Source: Prevotellaceae bacterium
Lineage (GTDB): Bacteria > Bacteroidota > Bacteroidia > Bacteroidales > UBA932
Reading direction: 5' to 3'
NCBI GenBank assembly: GCA_031259655.1
Contig: JAIRLF010000219.1
Coordinates: forward strand, 1-8,272
DNA: 8,272 nt
Part shown: positions 6,501 to 8,272 of the stretch, piece by piece
Position numbering within the stretch: position 1 is the stretch's first letter
How the letters are laid out: each line of letters starts with the position of its first letter
Made by a program: the position numbers and the translations under genes
The notes under the pieces: generated by a model
What the model was told of the DNA's origin: nothing
Database searches by the model: none
What the model saw: the letters and a program-made list of their open reading frames with translations, nothing else

Positions 6501-8272
6501 AGCGCCATGATTTTGCGCTGATATTGCTGTTGCGGATGTCCAAATAGCGTCCGGACGTATTTGTAGTGTAAGAAAAATCCCCTATCACTGCCGTAATGCC
6601 GTTCATATACAGACGACCTGAGATAAAATATGTATTGTTACCGGAATAGGTATTGATAAAATCGTCTAATATCTTATATGCGCCTGTTCCTTCAAAGTAA
6701 AAAGACGCTTGATTTTGTACGCCATTGCTTTTAATGGTTACGGAGTCGGAGGTACGCATACAAATCTGTCCGTAATAAGTCGCTGTCATGCCTTCTTGAA
6801 ATTCTATAGACCCGTAAACATACGACGTGTATTGTCCATCCAATATGGGCTTGTACTGTTGACTTCCCATATTGTGCCAAATCATGTCGCGGCAATAAAC
6901 CTCCTCGCCGTCTATTTTAACGGTACGATTGGAAGCCTGTGACAGATTCAAGCCCGATTTTTCGTCAAAGAAAACATTGTCGGCGGTAGAAGGCTTACAT
7001 CCTGTTCCGCCCGTCCCGCCGCTGGAAGACGCCCAGTGAAGGGGGTCGATCCATCTGCCGGCGCCGCCTACCCAGTAGACGTCTGTTCCCTGCGAGGTGT
7101 CCCAACCTGCATGGTTTGCGAGATTGAGACTGCTAACGGCTCGATAGGGCGCCTTGTCTCCCTGAACGGGAACATCAATTTGCAGGTGATTGATGTTTAC
7201 TTTTGCATCCGTTCCCATATTTAGAATGGAACTGCTTGTCCCCCCTTTCAATTCATTAAAGCCGGAACAGTGAAGCGATTCGAGGTATTTATTTACTGTT
7301 AAAGACATATAAGAATTTAAGGATAAATTAGCGCCGCTGTTTTGTTTAAGTATTAGCGTATCTACGACGGCGGTAGCGTTTATTCTGGCGTTTGACTCCA
7401 ATACTATTTTATTATAATTGTGCGAAGCTATTACATCAAAGGCGGAAGTATAATAGGTATTTATGTAAATGACGGAACCGGCCGCCGATAATTCGGCATT
7501 TGCGTAAAGATGCGTCCATGCATTCGACGAAGGTCTTGGATTATTAATCCTGATAGAACTGTTCGAAATATCCAACTTACGCATCTTGCCGGACGAGTTG
7601 CTAAGAAGATAATACAGGCTGACATTTATGCCGCGCATTTCAATATGTCCGGTTATGAAGCCAAGCCCTCCAAGTAAAGCGAAATCATCCGTCACAGTCC
7701 ACTTGCCTGAAGCGCTGTTAAATTCTATACTCGAGTTGTCGTTGTCCATATTTCCTTTGATAACAACGCCATTAGATTTGATGGTAACCGCGTCGGGCGC
7801 AACAAAATTTATCTTGGCAGGGTAAGGTATATTTACCGTCATATTCCTTTGCCATTCGAGAGAACCGTAAATATAAAGATTGGCATTGACTTCGAAATGC
7901 GGATAATTGGAGCTCATGTTGTGCCAGGTCATGTTGAGGCAATAGGCGGTAGAAGAAATCCGGACGGTATCGCCGTCTTTCATAAAGCCCGATTGGTTGT
8001 CAAATACAATATTGTCGCCGGCGAGAGGTACGCATGCACCGCCGCCGCCGCCGGTCGAAGTAGCCCAGTGAGAGGCGTCGTTCCAGTTGCCGGCGCCGCC
8101 TACCCAATAGTATGTTTTGCTCGTGCTGCCGAAAGTGATGCCTGTGTTACTGCCCCCGTCGATACAGTTATAGACCGTCGCGGGGTTTGTGAAATTGAGA
8201 CTTGCAAGCACGGTGTGGTCCATATTAATGACAGCGCCGGGCTGTATATTTATAGTTGCCTGTGTAGAACTG
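3589..8272 (-). CDS. giant repeat-containing, Ig-like multidomain surface protein, 5' end outside the window
   Basis: This frame is open from the right edge to the TAA at 3591-3589, at least 1560 codons. The ATG at 8223 gives 1544 residues but is probably internal, because 16 in-frame sense codons precede it and resemble a repeat linker. Residue numbers here count from it. Order: end of one repeat unit (1-37); unit A (38-381) and unit B (382-742), each starting YWVGGAG-x-W; a PKD/Ig-like domain with YLWNDGSTE and SGTYWVEV (751-820); an Ig-like module (909-998), Ig-like (1001-1075), Ig-like (1086-1166), the first two modules repeated (1171-1257 and 1260-1340); two related Ig-like domains (1343-1430, 1431-1544). 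This architecture is typical of exported Bacteroidota surface proteins, but no T9SS type A or type B sorting domain is seen; it ends VLVVVN. Its function is unknown, perhaps adhesive or matrix-forming. The sequence appears richer in G+C than the plus-strand genes. Confidence 0.85.
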   Translation of the reverse strand, partial: SSTQATINIQPGAVINMDHTVLASLNFTNPATVYNCIDGGSNTGITFGSTSKTYYWVGGAGNWNDASHWATSTGGGGGACVPLAGDNIVFDNQSGFMKDGDTVRISSTAYCLNMTWHNMSSNYPHFEVNANLYIYGSLEWQRNMTVNIPYPAKINFVAPDAVTIKSNGVVIKGNMDNDNSSIEFNSASGKWTVTDDFALLGGLGFITGHIEMRGINVSLYYLLSNSSGKMRKLDISNSSIRINNPRPSSNAWTHLYANAELSAAGSVIYINTYYTSAFDVIASHNYNKIVLESNARINATAVVDTLILKQNSGANLSLNSYMSLTVNKYLESLHCSGFNELKGGTSSSILNMGTDAKVNINHLQIDVPVQGDKAPYRAVSSLNLANHAGWDTSQGTDVYWVGGAGRWIDPLHWASSSGGTGGTGCKPSTADNVFFDEKSGLNLSQASNRTVKIDGEEVYCRDMIWHNMGSQQYKPILDGQYTSYVYGSIEFQEGMTATYYGQICMRTSDSVTIKSNGVQNQASFYFEGTGAYKILDDFINTYSGNNTYFISGRLYMNGITAVIGDFSYTTNTSGRYLDIRNSNISAKSWRYTGDNNTLLADSSRINLTSENQLNTAKGFKGVKAHTYDTVVLEKRSCIFGGTTLNTLILAQGFDSSNDFYFIAGDTVTINRKFITGGTPCDVVRISPVATPNGTPSTSPAYICVPVSEYNTDPDEPTGFDLNSAEVSYIHILEGADKAKVRLTNVSREAVLNSNTGGWIMMPYTGLEGVTLGKDTTMWCNSSFFISTYRFYGDHNTKYLWNDGSTEDHLNIADSGTYWVEVSYSANCKTSDTLYVSRINDIQLTGAASPVGGQVRISLSTSGLSSFDPNPVFVLDSVQPAGAMSGLPLVQYSPDFYFPVGVRAFFSHTDSLSGCRAVYETITPLTAVNDSSLLFNYNPVEITVLDNDIYFLEAGYCTSANAVLSDKVTAQHGAALLQNDTLHYTPDYGWTGIDSLDYVLTSCGAKDTARVYIIVFRDTYDACPGKSVTMELPDIPAMTYVWRDAQTGGAVVTTNRTYTVVKDSPLDIGAWWVEVTWNGMSYLNFPVSLLPGSASVAAYISKFTGDTVILSGNSTTLTAHAVPMVVNPYYEWYDEASGGMLFNTGDTYTTSLLTDDTTFYVTVLGDNVCSSSERKAVTVHIIKPPEGAADYYSTPVNTDVVCDVLVNDVLSDVCTNPDINVVTPATSGTANVTNGKIVYTPNTNVYGIDNIEYEIDCGIIQSSPVEAHILVYKPLFQKYRACENAEVTLGFHDIAGVTYNWYDSPTGTTPITNGSHTNTVTVTKDDSPSQTWWAEPVYAGVAYPRIEVVLQLGDEYVAPDLRLQICPSPPAGRTVRLSSYLEPSDYSKILWEQVSPYPVITDTETGLIVNGNFQKNATYTYKYTLTSPENSGCGSTTAKVYVRTLNNRILGKTVDTIVICSALDNSKTVSLNQIFGLEIDGAWSYPNDPDNITENNVTVYSLPSQYAGAHVFNAQKAYSEANSNYNITYRNTPGKRFEFVYTTTVSSCVNETKKIVLVVVN
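3592..4197 (-). repeat. two tandem C-terminal Ig-like domains (residues 1343-1430 and 1431-1544)
   Basis: Both domains begin with a strand ending in IC, followed by a TV(R/S)L strand. Both end with an aromatic-rich strand, a cysteine, and a threonine/lysine-rich last strand: YTYKYTLTSPENSGCGSTTA in the first, FEFVYTTTVSSCVNETKK in the second. The second ends the protein at VVVN. Confidence 0.6.
4204..4713 (-). repeat. Ig-like tandem block, copy 2 (residues 1171-1340)
   Basis: This parallels copy 1: VLVNDVLSDVC, GKIVYTPNTNVYGIDNIEY, a terminal HILVY strand, then YRACENAEVTLGFHDI, VTYNWYDSPTG and TWWAEPVY. A further Ig-like domain (residues 1086-1166, with YYEWYDEASGG and TTFYVTV) separates the two copies. 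Confidence 0.75.
4999..5499 (-). repeat. Ig-like tandem block, copy 1 (residues 909-1075)
   Basis: The block starts with a cadherin/VCBS-like bacterial Ig module: TAVNDSS, VLDND, DTLHYTPDYGWTGIDSLDY and a terminal VYIIV strand. An Ig-like module follows: YDACPGKSVTMELPDI, MTYVWRDAQTGG and AWWVEVTW. The same two modules occur in the same order at 4204-4713. Confidence 0.75.
5998..7080 (-). repeat. large protein repeat, unit B (WVGGAG repeat, residues 382-742)
   Basis: Unit B begins VYWVGGAGRWIDPLHW and continues with C409, DNVFFDEKSGL, YCRDMIWHNM (C444), YGSIEFQEGM, VTIKSNGV and TSGRYLDIRNS, all aligned with unit A. Its C-terminal part (INRKFITGG, then SYIHILEG and NTGGW) is longer than that of unit A and leads into the first Ig-like domain. 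It is well diverged from A at DNA level, so the duplication is not recent. Confidence 0.82.
7081..8112 (-). repeat. large protein repeat, unit A (WVGGAG repeat, residues 38-381)
   Basis: Unit A runs from YYWVGGAGNWNDASHW through a glycine-rich turn, C64, DNIVFDNQSGF, a YC-x-x-M-x-WHNM block (C95), the YGSLEWQ strand, VTIKSNGV and a GKMRKLDISNS block. Unit B repeats the same landmarks in the same order, offset by 344 residues at the WVGGAG motif. At DNA level only short blocks remain identical, notably 19 bases at 8088-8106 and 7056-7074. The many short strand-like segments suggest a beta-rich, perhaps beta-helical, fold; this is inference. Confidence 0.85.
8039..8054 (-). repeat. GGC trinucleotide run encoding poly-glycine
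   Basis: Four GGC codons and a GGT in a row encode five glycines (residues 58-62) in the turn after HWATST of unit A. The matching turn of unit B is GGTGGTG and is not a pure run. Short triplet runs of this kind can change length by slippage without shifting the frame. Confidence 0.6.
8113..8272 (-). repeat. C-terminal tail of a repeat unit preceding unit A
   Basis: The codons before YYWVGGAG read as a linker containing INIQPGAVINMDH and then GGSNTGITF. The same place in unit A has LNMGTDAKVNINH and then NHAGWDT just before the next WVGGAG motif. The shared pattern (I/L)N(I/M)xxxAx(V/I)N(I/M)(N/D)H indicates that another complete unit begins to the right of the window. Confidence 0.6.

Noticed and set aside
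5998..8112. Tandem arrangement read as a CRISPR or mobile repeat
   Set aside because: The periodicity is about 1032 bases, in frame, and conserved mainly at protein level, so it is an internal protein repeat.

Overview
The window looks like chromosomal DNA of a Bacteroidota bacterium, most likely Bacteroidales. Three upstream regions carry the phylum's TAnnTTTG -7 promoter element, ribosome binding sites are weak and A/T-rich, RsmA has the Bacteroidetes-type GNFPYNIS motif, and the right half encodes a very large surface protein built from WVGGAG-type repeats and Ig-like domains. The species cannot be named from the sequence.

Left edge (1-392, minus strand): the N-terminal 130 codons of an AAA-ATPase-like protein of the DUF1703 type, cut by the window edge. 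It is divergent from a plus-strand operon, and the two candidate promoters interleave in about 110 bases. The operon (506-2753) is rsmA (16S rRNA dimethyladenosine transferase), a TraB/GumN-like protein that overlaps it by ATGA, and a class I SAM-dependent O-methyltransferase of the COMT/TrmR type 8 bases further on. A 153-base spacer with its own -7 element precedes a lone Uma2 (DUF820) putative nuclease gene (2907-3509).

Right half (3589-8272, minus strand): one uninterrupted reading frame converges on the Uma2 gene, with a perfect 14-bp hairpin between them as a probable two-way terminator. The frame stays open through the right edge, so the methionine at 8223 is internal and the true start, signal peptide and probably more repeats lie outside. 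What is visible is the tail of one large repeat unit, two complete units of about 344-360 residues, one PKD/Ig-like domain, a duplicated block of Ig-like modules, and two tandem C-terminal Ig-like domains. No type IX secretion sorting domain is recognisable at the C-terminus.

The plus-strand operon reads as housekeeping RNA or small-molecule methylation with a TraB-like passenger. The flanking ATPase and Uma2 genes belong to accessory families. The giant repeat protein is the least explained item and is probably an adhesin-like or matrix-like exported protein. No RNA gene, CRISPR array, insertion sequence or integrase was seen.
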